Assembly: GCF_018613195.1 (NCBI RefSeq)
Contig: NZ_JAGGQQ010000003.1
Coordinates: 124,001-188,000, forward strand
Reading direction: 5' to 3'
DNA: 64,000 bases
Source: Bacillus sp. ISL-45
GTDB lineage: Bacteria; Bacillota; Bacilli; Bacillales; Cytobacillaceae
Shown here: one piece after another, positions 32,623 through 41,865 of the stretch
Layout of the letters: every line of letters starts with the position of its first letter
How positions within the stretch are numbered: the stretch's first letter is position 1
Notes under the pieces: model-generated
Database searches by the model: none
What the model was told of the DNA's origin: nothing
Seen by the model: only the letters and a program-made list of their open reading frames with translations
Translations under genes and position numbers: made by a program

Positions 32623-34222
32623 TCTCTCCCCTTCTTTCCACTTCAATGGTTATTTCTGCCCCTTTGTTGATTTCGGATACTATTTCGACCTTTCCTCCCT
32701 GAGTCTCGACAATCTGCTTGACAAGCGCGAGACCAATCCCTCTGCCTTCCTTGGCCTTAGTGCTAAAACCATATGTGAACAGATTTTTCCGGTCTTCAGC
32801 CCTGATGCCCTTCCCTTTGTCCCGTACCATAATCATCAAATGATTTTCATCACCCTGGAGAAAGCATTCGACGATTTTATTCTTTTCTTGAGGCGAATAA
32901 GCCTCAAAGGCGTTTTCAATCAAATTTCCCACGATTGTGATTATATCGCCTGGACTGAAACCATCCAAAAGCTGATGCAGATAACTTCGTCTGTCAAAAT
33001 GAAACTGGATTCCAAGCTCCCGAGCCCTTGCCCTTTTGCCTAAAAGCAAGCCCGAAATAGAATAGTCCGATATTGAATCCTTCAGAAATTGGATCATATC
33101 CTCTTCATCAGTTGTTTCATCAATTATAATATTGAGGGCTTCTTCGGTCCTTTCCAATTGAATTAACCCTGCAATGCTATGCAGCTTATTCATATATTCG
33201 TGATTCTGAGCCCTTAAGGCATCCACCAGCGTCTTCACCCCTGTAAGCTCTTCAGCCAGACGGTTGGCTTCAGTCTTGTCCACCATTGTAATGAATGAGC
33301 CAGCCGGCCGACCATTAACATAAATCGGATAGAGAGATACAAGGTAAATTTTATTAAATATATTCATGCTCCGATTTACGATTTGCATGGACTGAGTGTT
33401 ATGGAGGGCTTTTGATATACTATCATTTAAATTAGGAAGAAGCTCTGTCAGGCCATTGTCCCTGGTTATTTCTTTTTCTGAGTCATTAAACATGTATTCT
33501 TTAGCCAGCCGATTCATAAAAGTTATTTTCCCGTTTTCATCAGCAGCGATGATCCCCATATCCATTGCCTGCATAACTGCAGAACGTTCCTCGGCCAGCC
33601 TGGCAATTTCATAGGGTTCCAGATTAAAAGTTTGCTTCTTAATATTATTTGCCAGGAACAAAGAACCGACCAGACCAATCATCAATCCCCATATGAGCGA
33701 AAGGAAGATATCATTCTGATACTGGCCTACAAGAGAATGGAAAGTTGGAGTAAGAATCCCGACAACGGCTACCCCGACCTGGACAACTCCTTCCTCATCC
33801 ATAATCGGGACAAAAGCCCTTACCGAATTACCCAATGTCCCTTTCGCTTTTGAAACATATTCATGTTCTGACAATGATGCCTTCTCATCCCCACCGACAA
33901 ACTCCTTGCCAATAAGGCTTTCAGATGGATGTGAGTACCGGATACGGTGCATATCTATGATCACAATGTAGTCTACATTGGTAGCCAGCCTTGTCCGTTC
34001 CGCAAACGGCTGGATAATAGTTTCCCCACCTGGCTTTCCGACATTATTTCGGATACTGGGCATTTGTGCAACTGTTCTAGCTATGGCTGTCGCCCGCTCA
34101 CCCAGCTCTTTCTGAAAAGCATCCGAAATACTGTAAACCATGATTAATCCGCTAGTAAAAATAGAGCCTGAAACCACAAGAAAAGACATAATTAACATTT
34201 TAGTCCTTAAACTCATTCTCAT
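32600..34222 (-). CDS. Sensor histidine kinase, DctS/CitA/DcuS family
   Basis: A 540-aa membrane kinase. TM1 at ~8-30, an extracytoplasmic PAS/PDC sensor at ~35-165 (VDYIVIIDMHRIRYSHPSES, typical of citrate/C4-dicarboxylate sensors), TM2 at ~172-192, a cytosolic PAS at ~205-320 (MDMGIIAADENGKITFMNRLA), the phosphorylated H341 in NHEYMNKLHSI, and a HATPase domain with NLIENAFEA, DKGKGI and GRGIGLALVKQ. Same type of kinase as B. subtilis DctS. It heads the operon with the response regulator. Confidence 0.92.
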   Translation of the reverse strand: MRMSLRTKMLIMSFLVVSGSIFTSGLIMVYSISDAFQKELGERATAIARTVAQMPSIRNNVGKPGGETIIQPFAERTRLATNVDYIVIIDMHRIRYSHPSESLIGKEFVGGDEKASLSEHEYVSKAKGTLGNSVRAFVPIMDEEGVVQVGVAVVGILTPTFHSLVGQYQNDIFLSLIWGLMIGLVGSLFLANNIKKQTFNLEPYEIARLAEERSAVMQAMDMGIIAADENGKITFMNRLAKEYMFNDSEKEITRDNGLTELLPNLNDSISKALHNTQSMQIVNRSMNIFNKIYLVSLYPIYVNGRPAGSFITMVDKTEANRLAEELTGVKTLVDALRAQNHEYMNKLHSIAGLIQLERTEEALNIIIDETTDEEDMIQFLKDSISDYSISGLLLGKRARARELGIQFHFDRRSYLHQLLDGFSPGDIITIVGNLIENAFEAYSPQEKNKIVECFLQGDENHLMIMVRDKGKGIRAEDRKNLFTYGFSTKAKEGRGIGLALVKQIVETQGGKVEIVSEINKGAEITIEVERRGENDKSFYS

Positions 34223-34331
34223 AAAAAGCCATCCTTTAGATGAACAAAATTCCTAGGTATCCTGGACGATGGCGGTGCTGAAATGCCCCTTGTCCATTAC
34301 TTTAGCTGAAAACTCTAACGGCATCTGCAAA

Positions 34332-35408
34332 TCAAAATGATGCCTTTGTTACCTCAGCCTGAGAAACGATATCTCTGATCAGCTCTTTAACGGTTTGGTC
34401 CTTTGCCAGCCCTGGGCTTTGCCCTGACCAAAGCGACATGAACCGGCTGTCATTCCCTAAGGCTGCCGCCTTCCTTATTTGGGTGGTCAGTATATTTTGA
34501 ACTGGATAATCAGGAATGGGAACCTGACTTTCTTCGATATCTTTAATGAACTGATTCTTGATTCCTCTGGCCCATTTACCGGAAAAAGCTCGGGTCAGTA
34601 CGGTATCTGTATCGGTTGCCTGGAGAACTGCTTCTTTGTAAACTTTGTGGGCACCGCTCTCTTTGCAGGTGAGGAAAGCTGTTCCCATCTGCACTCCCTT
34701 TGCCCCCAAACAGAGTGAGGCTATAACCCCTTTCGCATTCATGATCCCTCCGGCAGCAATTACTGGTATTGATACCTTTTCTGTTAGCTGGGGAATCAGC
34801 GACATTGTTCCTATTAAATGGTCACCGCCATCTTCCGAAAAAGTTCCTCGATGTCCGCCCGCTTCACTTCCCTGCCCGACGACGATGTCCATGCCTGCAT
34901 TTTCATTTATCACTGCTTCATTTAAGCTTGTGGCCGTTCCAACGAGGATGATTCCCTCCCTTTTCAACTTGGAGATGACCTCTTCAGAAGGTATGCCAAA
35001 GGTAAAGGAGCAGACAGGGACTTTTTCTCCGATTATGACGTCGAGCAGCTGAGCGAATTTAACATGATCCTCCTTCGAATCTGGAAGGACCGGGACTTCT
35101 TCCTTTATATTCAACTCATCACGAAAAGGCTGGAGTCTGTTATAGGCCAAGTCGAAATCAAACTTTGAAATTCGAAAATCGCCCGGAATAAACAAATTCA
35201 CTCCATATGGCTTGTCCGTCAACTTCTTGATTTCCTTTATTTGACTCGTCAACTGGCCTGGTTCCATATATCCTGCACCGACCATCCCAAGGCCGCCAGC
35301 GTTTGATACCGATGCCACCAGTTCCGGGGTTGTCACCCCTCCTGCCATTGGTGCTTGTATGATCGGGTATTCAATATTCAATAACTCCGTCACCCTGTTA
35401 TCCCACAA
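34332..35408 (-). CDS. Nitronate monooxygenase (2-nitropropane dioxygenase family)
   Basis: A 358-aa FMN-dependent TIM-barrel enzyme that oxidises alkyl nitronates such as propionate-3-nitronate. IIQAPMAGGVTTPELVASVSNAGGLGMVGAGYM at the N-terminus, IVVGQGSEAGGHRG (FMN phosphate and catalytic His) and PVIAAGGIMNAKGVIASLCLGAKGVQMGTAFL are diagnostic. TTG 35408 is preferred over ATG 35444 because AAGGAGGG sits nine bases before it. FabK-type enoyl reductase is the alternative, but no fatty-acid genes are adjacent. No obvious operon partner. Confidence 0.9.
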   Translation of the reverse strand: MWDNRVTELLNIEYPIIQAPMAGGVTTPELVASVSNAGGLGMVGAGYMEPGQLTSQIKEIKKLTDKPYGVNLFIPGDFRISKFDFDLAYNRLQPFRDELNIKEEVPVLPDSKEDHVKFAQLLDVIIGEKVPVCSFTFGIPSEEVISKLKREGIILVGTATSLNEAVINENAGMDIVVGQGSEAGGHRGTFSEDGGDHLIGTMSLIPQLTEKVSIPVIAAGGIMNAKGVIASLCLGAKGVQMGTAFLTCKESGAHKVYKEAVLQATDTDTVLTRAFSGKWARGIKNQFIKDIEESQVPIPDYPVQNILTTQIRKAAALGNDSRFMSLWSGQSPGLAKDQTVKELIRDIVSQAEVTKASF

Positions 35409-35728
35409 GTTATAGAACCCTCCTTTTTTCGCTGTTCTTCCCATCTAGGCTCAATCTATGCATTCCTACTCCGTAATCGCTTTCTCATCATTCCATAAAC
35501 AAATCCCATGAGCTCATCCGGCTCATTTCCCCTGCAGCTACCTCTCAAATATTCCTTATTGTTTATTTTACAGAATTTTTCGATACATAAAAGCTAATTT
35601 TGTCGTTTTATAAAATTGATCATCAATTCATCTGGAAAAGCCACACTTCCGAAAAGAGGACGTGGCATTAGCCAGATGTCTAAAATTATTAAAAATTGAA
35701 GCAAGCCCATTATTTCGGGCTTGCTTTT
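35409..35728. other. Gap between nitronate monooxygenase and asnO
   Basis: 320 bp of AT-rich DNA. It contains a small hairpin (GCCAC/GTGGC, about 35639-35666) and the asnO terminator at the left-hand gene end. No ORF, repeat or operator recognised. Confidence 0.5.
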
Positions 35729-35730
35729 TT
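35699..35730 (-). terminator. Terminator of asnO
   Basis: GCAAGCCC (35701-35708) pairs with GGGCTTGC (35717-35724), flanked by T/A runs; it overlaps the asnO stop. Confidence 0.75.
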
Positions 35731-37576
35731 AGTCTGCTATATTAATATTATAATCCCTGAACCAGATATGAATTTGTGCTAACTGAGCCAACAGCTGCGG
35801 ACCGGTCATCAGTTGGCCGAACCATGGAACTTTGAAGGACGCGCCCTCGGTCTCAATCATTTTTTGCAGTGTGGCCCTGTCAAAGAATTCATGCAGCGCG
35901 CTGTTCGAATCGGCCATGAAATCTGAAAGCATTCCCTGAACAGCATGGGTATAGGCCGGATGGTGAGTCTTCGGATATGGACTCTTTTTCCGGTACAAAA
36001 CTTCATCAGGCAATGTGCCCTCCAATGCTTTGCGCAGGATTCCTTTTTCCCTGTTGCCGTGCATCTTCATTTCCCATGGGATGTTCCAGACATATTCGAC
36101 AAGGCGGTGGTCGGCGAAAGGCACCCTCACTTCGAGGCTCGCCCCCATGCTCATCCGGTCCTTGCGGTCTAAAAGTGTCGTCATGAACCAGATGATATTC
36201 AAATAGAATAATTGTCTCCGCTTGGCATCGCTATGGTTCTCCCCATCAAGCACTGGAACCTCTGCAATTGTATCGTTGTATTTTGCCATCATATACTCTT
36301 CAAGACTCAACTTCTTCCGCCAGTGGTCCCTCAGCATGTTTTGACGCTCATTAATCGACCTCATCCAAGGGAACCCTGGTCTATTCAAATCTTCTTCTCT
36401 GTGGAACCATGGATAGCCGCCAAAGATCTCATCTGCACATTCACCTGAAAGTCCTACCGTAAAATCCTGTTTGATTTCACGGCAGAACCAGAGGAGCGAG
36501 GAATCGATGTCTGCCATTCCCGGCAGGTCCCGGACATGAACAGCTTCTGTCAGAAAGTCTGCCAGATCATGCTGTGAAATAATACTGTTATGATGGACAG
36601 TGCCGTATGTTTCCGTCATTTTATTGATCCAAAAGGTATCTGCGTTTGGCTGGAATTCATTTTTCTTGAAATATTTGTCATTGCCTTCGTAATCGATAGA
36701 ATACGTATGAAGGCTTCCTTTTCCCTCCGACTTGTAATAGTTAGCAGCAATGGCGGTAATTGCGCTTGAATCCAAGCCCCCTGAGAGGAAGGTGCACAGT
36801 GGCACATCTGAAACAAGCTGTCTGGTGACGGCATCCGTAAATAAATCACGTACCTTTTCAGCTGTTTCTTCAAGGCTATCAGTGTGTTCCTCACTCTTCA
36901 CGTTCCAATATCTCCAGATTTTCAGTCCATTTTTTGAAAAAATCAATCCATGGCCCGGCCGAAGCTCCTTCATGTTTTTAAAGATGCCTGCCCCGGGCGA
37001 ACGGGATGGCCCAAGCCCAAACACCTCACAAAGTCCTTCCCTGCCTACCTCAGTCTTCACATCTGGATGCGCAAGCAGCGCCTTTTGTTCAGAAGCAAAC
37101 ATAAGACCAGATGCTGTTTCCAGGAAAAATAACGGCTTCACGCCAAGCCTGTCGCGGCCGATGAAGAGCTGTTCCTGCTGGTGATCCCATACAGCAAAGG
37201 CAAAAATCCCATTTAAATGTTCCAGGCAGTTTTCTTTCCATTCCATGAAAGAAGTAAGCAAAACCTCTGTATCAGAATGACCGCTAAAAGAATATCCTTT
37301 TAATAGCAGTGCTTTTCTGAGGTCTTCCGTATTATAAAGTTCTCCGTTATAACAAATGGTATAACGGTTATCTCCTTGTGTTCTGGTCATTGGCTGTTTG
37401 CCGCCCTCAGGATCGACAACTACCAGCCTTTTATGACCCAGCCCAGCATGCCCCGAAGTCCATATATTTGTATCGTCGGGACCTCTTTTACTTAAAGTTT
37501 CCGCCATCTTTGCCATGGTCTCACGTTCATGATCCAAATTTTTACGATAATCTACCCAGCCAGTTATTCCACACAT
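35729..37576 (-). CDS. asnO: Glutamine-hydrolysing asparagine synthetase (AsnO type)
   Basis: A 615-aa two-domain enzyme making asparagine from aspartate, ATP and glutamine. ATG 37576 gives the mature-type start MCGITGWVDY with catalytic Cys2; the frame extends 18 codons further but without SD, and GAAAGGAATG precedes 37576. Glutaminase domain ~1-210 (SKRGPDDT, YNGELYN, SDTEVLL); synthetase domain with PP-loop LSGGLDSSAITA (~255) and RVPFADHRLVEYVWNIP. Length and position near yisN match B. subtilis AsnO (YisO), the sporulation-associated paralog. Confidence 0.93.
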   Translation of the reverse strand: MCGITGWVDYRKNLDHERETMAKMAETLSKRGPDDTNIWTSGHAGLGHKRLVVVDPEGGKQPMTRTQGDNRYTICYNGELYNTEDLRKALLLKGYSFSGHSDTEVLLTSFMEWKENCLEHLNGIFAFAVWDHQQEQLFIGRDRLGVKPLFFLETASGLMFASEQKALLAHPDVKTEVGREGLCEVFGLGPSRSPGAGIFKNMKELRPGHGLIFSKNGLKIWRYWNVKSEEHTDSLEETAEKVRDLFTDAVTRQLVSDVPLCTFLSGGLDSSAITAIAANYYKSEGKGSLHTYSIDYEGNDKYFKKNEFQPNADTFWINKMTETYGTVHHNSIISQHDLADFLTEAVHVRDLPGMADIDSSLLWFCREIKQDFTVGLSGECADEIFGGYPWFHREEDLNRPGFPWMRSINERQNMLRDHWRKKLSLEEYMMAKYNDTIAEVPVLDGENHSDAKRRQLFYLNIIWFMTTLLDRKDRMSMGASLEVRVPFADHRLVEYVWNIPWEMKMHGNREKGILRKALEGTLPDEVLYRKKSPYPKTHHPAYTHAVQGMLSDFMADSNSALHEFFDRATLQKMIETEGASFKVPWFGQLMTGPQLLAQLAQIHIWFRDYNINIAD

Positions 37577-37757
37577 TTTTTCATCATTCCTTTCAGCGGA
37601 ACTTTTTGATTGCATAAAGCACTTGACCATTGCTTAAGCATTACTCATCTTATGCAAATACATCTCAACTGGTTAATTGCCTATCTTTTAGAACATGTTA
37701 TAAATTCGCCAAAATCTGTCTACAAAGAAGGTGAGCGATAATTAACGGAGGATCCAA

Positions 37758-38318
37758 ATGAATCGACAACAACGAAGCAATCTAATTGAGTTCCAGCCGC
37801 GCGCATTTAATGCCGGGACAGTAGAATATATTAATTCACAATGGGTTTTCTTTGATGAAGAAACTGAAGAGGCTGCACTCATCGATGAATTCATCCATCA
37901 AGAGGTTGAAGTGCAGAGAAACCATAAATGGTGCAAAGGTTTTTTGCTGGATAACGGCAGCATTCAAACCGGCAACGAAAAAATCACTTTGCAGGATCAG
38001 GAAATGATCAGAATCAGGAAACAGCTGATCTATTCGTTCGAGCGTTTGCTTGATGAGCTAAATGATGAAGCGTTTGTCCAATTTATCAATACATTGAATT
38101 CGCTCAATTTTTCAATCTATGATTGCATCTATTGTTACAACCACCTGACCTTCCTTGATCACGAACAAGGGGTTTCAGGAGTCAATTTTTTGATTCTTGA
38201 TAATGAAGAATACATCTGCAGTGTCCAGCACCACTTTGATTACTTCGAAACACAAAATGACAGATTCGAATTGACTTTGAACAACGGGAAACGGACCGTT
38301 ATCGAGAGAATTTCGTAA
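37758..38318 (+). CDS. yisN: DUF2777 family protein (YisN)
   Basis: A 186-aa cytosolic protein of unknown function, matching the DUF2777/YisN family in sequence type and in position next to asnO. It is acidic, aromatic-rich in the C-terminal half (YDCIYCYNHLTFLDHEQGVSGVNFLI) and shows no catalytic signature or membrane segment. SD ACGGAGGATCCAA. Divergent from asnO. Confidence 0.8.
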   Translation: MNRQQRSNLIEFQPRAFNAGTVEYINSQWVFFDEETEEAALIDEFIHQEVEVQRNHKWCKGFLLDNGSIQTGNEKITLQDQEMIRIRKQLIYSFERLLDELNDEAFVQFINTLNSLNFSIYDCIYCYNHLTFLDHEQGVSGVNFLILDNEEYICSVQHHFDYFETQNDRFELTLNNGKRTVIERIS

Positions 38319-38323
38319 AGAAA

Positions 38324-38349
38324 AGAGCCCGCACAATTGTGCAGGCTCT
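38324..38349. terminator. Bidirectional terminator between yisN and the EAL gene
   Basis: AGAGCC-C-GCACAATTGTGC-A-GGCTCT, a near-perfect palindrome with T-rich flank. Confidence 0.8.
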
Positions 38350-38354
38350 GATTT

Positions 38355-40394
38355 TTATCTTATCGTGTATTCCACTTTTTCCATTGTCCTGAATCCTTTT
38401 TCAAAGGCAGCAATGTCCAGGGGTTTCTCAATGTAATAGCCTTGTGCATAATGGCAGTCCATATCTCGCAAAAGATTCAGCTGTTCATGCGTTTCGACAC
38501 CCTCGGCAACAATCTTCACGGAAAGTCCCTGTCCCATTGTAATAATTGCCTTGACGATTGCAATATCAGATGGGTCGTCATGGAGATTATTGATAAAAGA
38601 TTGATCGATTTTTAGCGTATCGATCGGTAAATTTCGCAAATAACTTAACGAGGAATATCCGGTGCCGAAATCATCAATCGAAACCTTTACCCCCAGCTCC
38701 TGCAACGATTTCATAACCGAAATGCTGTAGACAATATCTTTCAGCATGGCGCTCTCTGTGAGTTCCAGGGAAAGGTATCCTGGGGCAAGCTGCGAAACCT
38801 TCAGCGCTTCGATCACCTGACCTATAAAACCGTGCTGCTGGAACTGGTAAGCTGATACATTCACCGAGATTCCGAGATTGGGGAAGCCATTCTGCTGCCA
38901 GGCTTTTGTCTGGACACAGGCGGTTGTCAGCACCCACGCACCAATCTCCTCAATTAACCCTGTTTCCTCTGCGAGAGGAATGAACTGTGCCGGCGATACA
39001 AGGCCAAGATGCGGATGCTGCCAGCGGATGAGAGCTTCTGTGCAGGTAATCTCCCCAGACTTCAAGTCCATTAGCGGCTGGTAGCAGAGATAGAATTCAT
39101 CTTTTTGAAGCGCTTTTCTTAAATAGCTTTCAAGCTCAAGCCGAACCATGGCCTGATCGTTCATTCCAGTTGAGAAGTAAGTAATCCTATTTCCGCCCTG
39201 GTTTTTTGAACGGTTCATCGCAATATCAGCATTCTTCAGCAGTCCATGTTCATCTAGACCATCTCCTGGAAAGGAACTGATGCCGATGCTCGCTGTGACG
39301 ATGAACTCTTGATTTTGATAAGACATAGGCATTGAAATCAGATTTTGCAGTTCCCTGGCTATTCTTGTCGTCTGATCGATGCTGACATTCTCTGTCAGCA
39401 TCAGGGTGAACTTATCACCGCTGAACCTGCCAAGATAAGCTCCTGCCGGGAGTCGGTCCAGGATCCTTTCCGCCAGCTCCTTTAAGACAATATCACCAGC
39501 GTAATGTCCCAGACTGTCATTAATGATCTTGAAACGGTCAATATCAATGACAAGTACGGCAAGCAGTTCTTTCTTATGCTTGGCGCGGTGGAGCATCTCT
39601 TCAAGCTGTTCGGTAAATCTCATTCTGTTCGGCAGCCCAGTATCCTGGTCGTAATAGGCGAGCTGAATGATCTTTTCCTCTGTTTTCTTCTGTTCCGTTA
39701 TATTCCGCCCTATTCCATATGTTCCTACACAAGCCCCATTAACCGTAATGGGGATATTTTTGATTTGAAAGATCTGCGCTTCGCCGCTCTTGATTGGAAT
39801 TTCTATTGTATAGGTTTGATCTTTCCCTTTGAGAGCCTGAATGAAATGCATTTTGGCACGGTGTACATCTTCCTTGTTGATAAAGTCGAGTGCGGACCTG
39901 CCGATAAGTTCATCTTCTGTATAGCCGAAGGTTTTCATGAATGCCTGATTGATACTTGTGAAATTTCCTGCCAGATCTGTTGAATAGACAAAATCTCCAT
40001 TGTTGTCAAACAATGAACGATAGTATTGCTCGGAAACTTTGAGGCTTTCGTTAAGGTGAAGGATATCTTGCTGGGAGATTTCTACTAGATTGTTCAAGGT
40101 ATTGATCGTGTACTGATCTTGAAGAATAGGATTGAGTTCATGTTTATCGAAAACAGTAATTGTGATGAAATACTTTTTTTCTTCCATGAAGCTGTTCCCA
40201 GCTTCACAGCTCAACACTGTTGAGGCGGGAAGCTGCTTTTTAAGCATCCGTTCCAGTTGCTGAAGCTTTTCTTTTTCACTTTGGCTGAAAAAGATCTGTA
40301 CCAGCAGATTGCGGTGTTCTTTGAATGAATTGCCCTCTATAAAGCTATTAAGTTGTCGTTCATTTTCGTAAAAGCAGCTTTTTGTCGTAGCCAT
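38355..40394 (-). CDS. c-di-GMP phosphodiesterase: PAS - degenerate GGDEF - EAL
   Basis: A 679-aa signalling protein. Residues ~15-105 resemble part of a FIST-type input (LLVQIFFSQSEKEKLQQLERML). A PAS domain follows (~120-235, YYRSLFDNNGDFVYSTDLAG). The GGDEF domain (~240-405) has SGDKF in place of GGDEF, so cyclase activity is unlikely. The EAL domain (~420-665) keeps EALIRW, NVSAYQ, ELTES, DDFGTGYSSL, KIDQSFI, EGVE and QGY-IEKP residues, so it should hydrolyse c-di-GMP. ATG 40394 follows GGAG at good spacing. Cytoplasmic, no TM helices. Single gene between terminators. Confidence 0.92.
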   Translation of the reverse strand: MATTKSCFYENERQLNSFIEGNSFKEHRNLLVQIFFSQSEKEKLQQLERMLKKQLPASTVLSCEAGNSFMEEKKYFITITVFDKHELNPILQDQYTINTLNNLVEISQQDILHLNESLKVSEQYYRSLFDNNGDFVYSTDLAGNFTSINQAFMKTFGYTEDELIGRSALDFINKEDVHRAKMHFIQALKGKDQTYTIEIPIKSGEAQIFQIKNIPITVNGACVGTYGIGRNITEQKKTEEKIIQLAYYDQDTGLPNRMRFTEQLEEMLHRAKHKKELLAVLVIDIDRFKIINDSLGHYAGDIVLKELAERILDRLPAGAYLGRFSGDKFTLMLTENVSIDQTTRIARELQNLISMPMSYQNQEFIVTASIGISSFPGDGLDEHGLLKNADIAMNRSKNQGGNRITYFSTGMNDQAMVRLELESYLRKALQKDEFYLCYQPLMDLKSGEITCTEALIRWQHPHLGLVSPAQFIPLAEETGLIEEIGAWVLTTACVQTKAWQQNGFPNLGISVNVSAYQFQQHGFIGQVIEALKVSQLAPGYLSLELTESAMLKDIVYSISVMKSLQELGVKVSIDDFGTGYSSLSYLRNLPIDTLKIDQSFINNLHDDPSDIAIVKAIITMGQGLSVKIVAEGVETHEQLNLLRDMDCHYAQGYYIEKPLDIAAFEKGFRTMEKVEYTIR

Positions 40395-40518
40395 TGCATT
40401 CTCCAATTTTTATATTTCTCCAATAACCCTTATAACTTAAATTATCATATTTCTTTGGGTTAAGATATGACAAAAAAAGAAAAAACTGCCTATGAAGACA
40501 GCTTTCTTTCGACAAATA

Positions 40519-40872
40519 TTAGAACATATCTGTTCCAAGCGGAAGTGAAAAACCTAAATACAGTACAAGCAGAACTGCGACAACAAATTGAACCCACAAT
40601 ACAGACGCTTTTTCGTTCTTTCTCGTACGGATCAATATCATTTCCAGCATGGCGATGACCCACAGGCCTACTGCCGCTTTCAGCACATACATCAGGTTGA
40701 TATTGATGCTGAACAGAAGCCAGAAACCAGTCAACAGAATCAGCACGTAAAATAATCTAAGGACCATCTGGACAATTTTCGCGCCCTTTTCCTTACCGCT
40801 CTTATGTAGACCAAGTGCTACAAAGAATAAAACCAAAGCCAAAAACCAGGCTGTCATATGGGCATGGATCAT
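40519..40872 (-). CDS. yisL: YisL family membrane protein (DUF1516)
   Basis: A 117-aa integral membrane protein with four hydrophobic segments (residues ~6-21, 35-55, 60-80, 92-111), starting MIHAHMTAWFLALVLFFVAL. It matches the DUF1516/UPF0344 family and sits next to yisK as in B. subtilis. Function unknown. SD TAGGAGGACGGGTAC. Confidence 0.9.
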   Translation of the reverse strand: MIHAHMTAWFLALVLFFVALGLHKSGKEKGAKIVQMVLRLFYVLILLTGFWLLFSININLMYVLKAAVGLWVIAMLEMILIRTRKNEKASVLWVQFVVAVLLVLYLGFSLPLGTDMF

Positions 40873-40955
40873 GTACCCGTCCTCCTAATAGTAAATTCTA
40901 AAATATCATATCATAACGGCGCCAAAAAAACTAAAATTAACCGGCCAGGCTTAAG

Positions 40956-41864
40956 TTAGCCCTCCACCTTGTTGCGTAATGTCCCAATTCCTTCAACAGT
41001 AATTTCAACGGTATCTCCTGCCTTCAGGAACCTTGGCGGCTTGAAGCCTTTGCCTACGCCTGCTGGTGTTCCGGTTGCAATAATATCCCCTGGCTCGAGT
41101 GTCATTCCCTGGGAGAGCACTGCAATGATTTCTTCTACCGGAAAAATGAAGTTTTCCGTATTGGAATCCTGTCTTGCTTCTCCATTTACGGTTGTCTTTA
41201 TATCCAGATTATTTGGATTTGCGAGTGCTGATTTATGGACAATCCATGGTCCCATCGGGCAGGTTGTATCAAGGCTTTTCCCGATGAAAAACTGCTTGTG
41301 CTTCGCCTGGAGGTCACGGGCTGTCACATCATTCACGATTGTATAGCCAAACACGTAATCCAATGCCTCTTCCCTTTTAATCGCCTTGCCTTTCCTGCCA
41401 ATGATGACTGCCAGCTCGCCTTCATAGTCCAATTGCTCTGTCAATTCGCTGTGCGCAAGGATATTCTGATCGTGGGCAATAACGGTGGTAGGTGCCTTTG
41501 TGAATACCATGACATGTTCAGGAATATCATCCTTGCTGCCCATTTCGATCGCATGCTCGGCGTAATTTTTGCCGACACAGAAAATATTCTTGGCCGGGCG
41601 TGGAATCGGCGCAAGCAGTTCCACCGATTCTAACGGAAGGTATAGCTCGCTGTCGAGATTGTTCGCGCTTACCCATTGAATTGTTTTTTCCGCTTCCTGA
41701 TAAAAAACTTCACCGTGTGTAATGGCTTCAATCATGTTAGACGGGAGACTATTTTCACCACCCATTTTTTCATAGGCATCCAAAAGCGGCAGAACGCGAC
41801 TGCCATCTGAATGAACGATTCCAATAAACTGACCAGATTCATTTTTATATGTAGCGAATTTCAT
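40956..41864 (-). CDS. yisK: Fumarylacetoacetate hydrolase-family protein YisK
   Basis: A 302-aa FAH-fold enzyme. KNIFCVGKNYAEHAIEMGS and EGELAVIIGRKGKAI carry the metal-binding acidic residues; GYTIVNDVTARDLQ and SLDTTCPMGPWIV follow, ending in TGTPAGVGKGFKPPRFLKAGD. B. subtilis YisK has been reported to decarboxylate oxaloacetate and to affect cell shape through Mbl. SD AAAGGAGG. One base separates it from the upstream kinase gene, so the DUF418, kinase and yisK genes form one operon here. Confidence 0.92.
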   Translation of the reverse strand: MKFATYKNESGQFIGIVHSDGSRVLPLLDAYEKMGGENSLPSNMIEAITHGEVFYQEAEKTIQWVSANNLDSELYLPLESVELLAPIPRPAKNIFCVGKNYAEHAIEMGSKDDIPEHVMVFTKAPTTVIAHDQNILAHSELTEQLDYEGELAVIIGRKGKAIKREEALDYVFGYTIVNDVTARDLQAKHKQFFIGKSLDTTCPMGPWIVHKSALANPNNLDIKTTVNGEARQDSNTENFIFPVEEIIAVLSQGMTLEPGDIIATGTPAGVGKGFKPPRFLKAGDTVEITVEGIGTLRNKVEG

Positions 41865-41865
41865 G

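Noticed and set aside
34332-35408. FabK-type enoyl-ACP reductase
   Set aside because: Sequence family overlaps, but there are no fatty-acid synthesis neighbours and the GQGSEAGGHRG segment fits nitronate monooxygenases.
40467-40658. 63-aa plus-strand frame starting MTKKEKTAYEDSF opposite yisL
   Set aside because: No SD, overlaps yisL in antisense over its second half, and the residues past 40519 are the complement of a conserved membrane gene.
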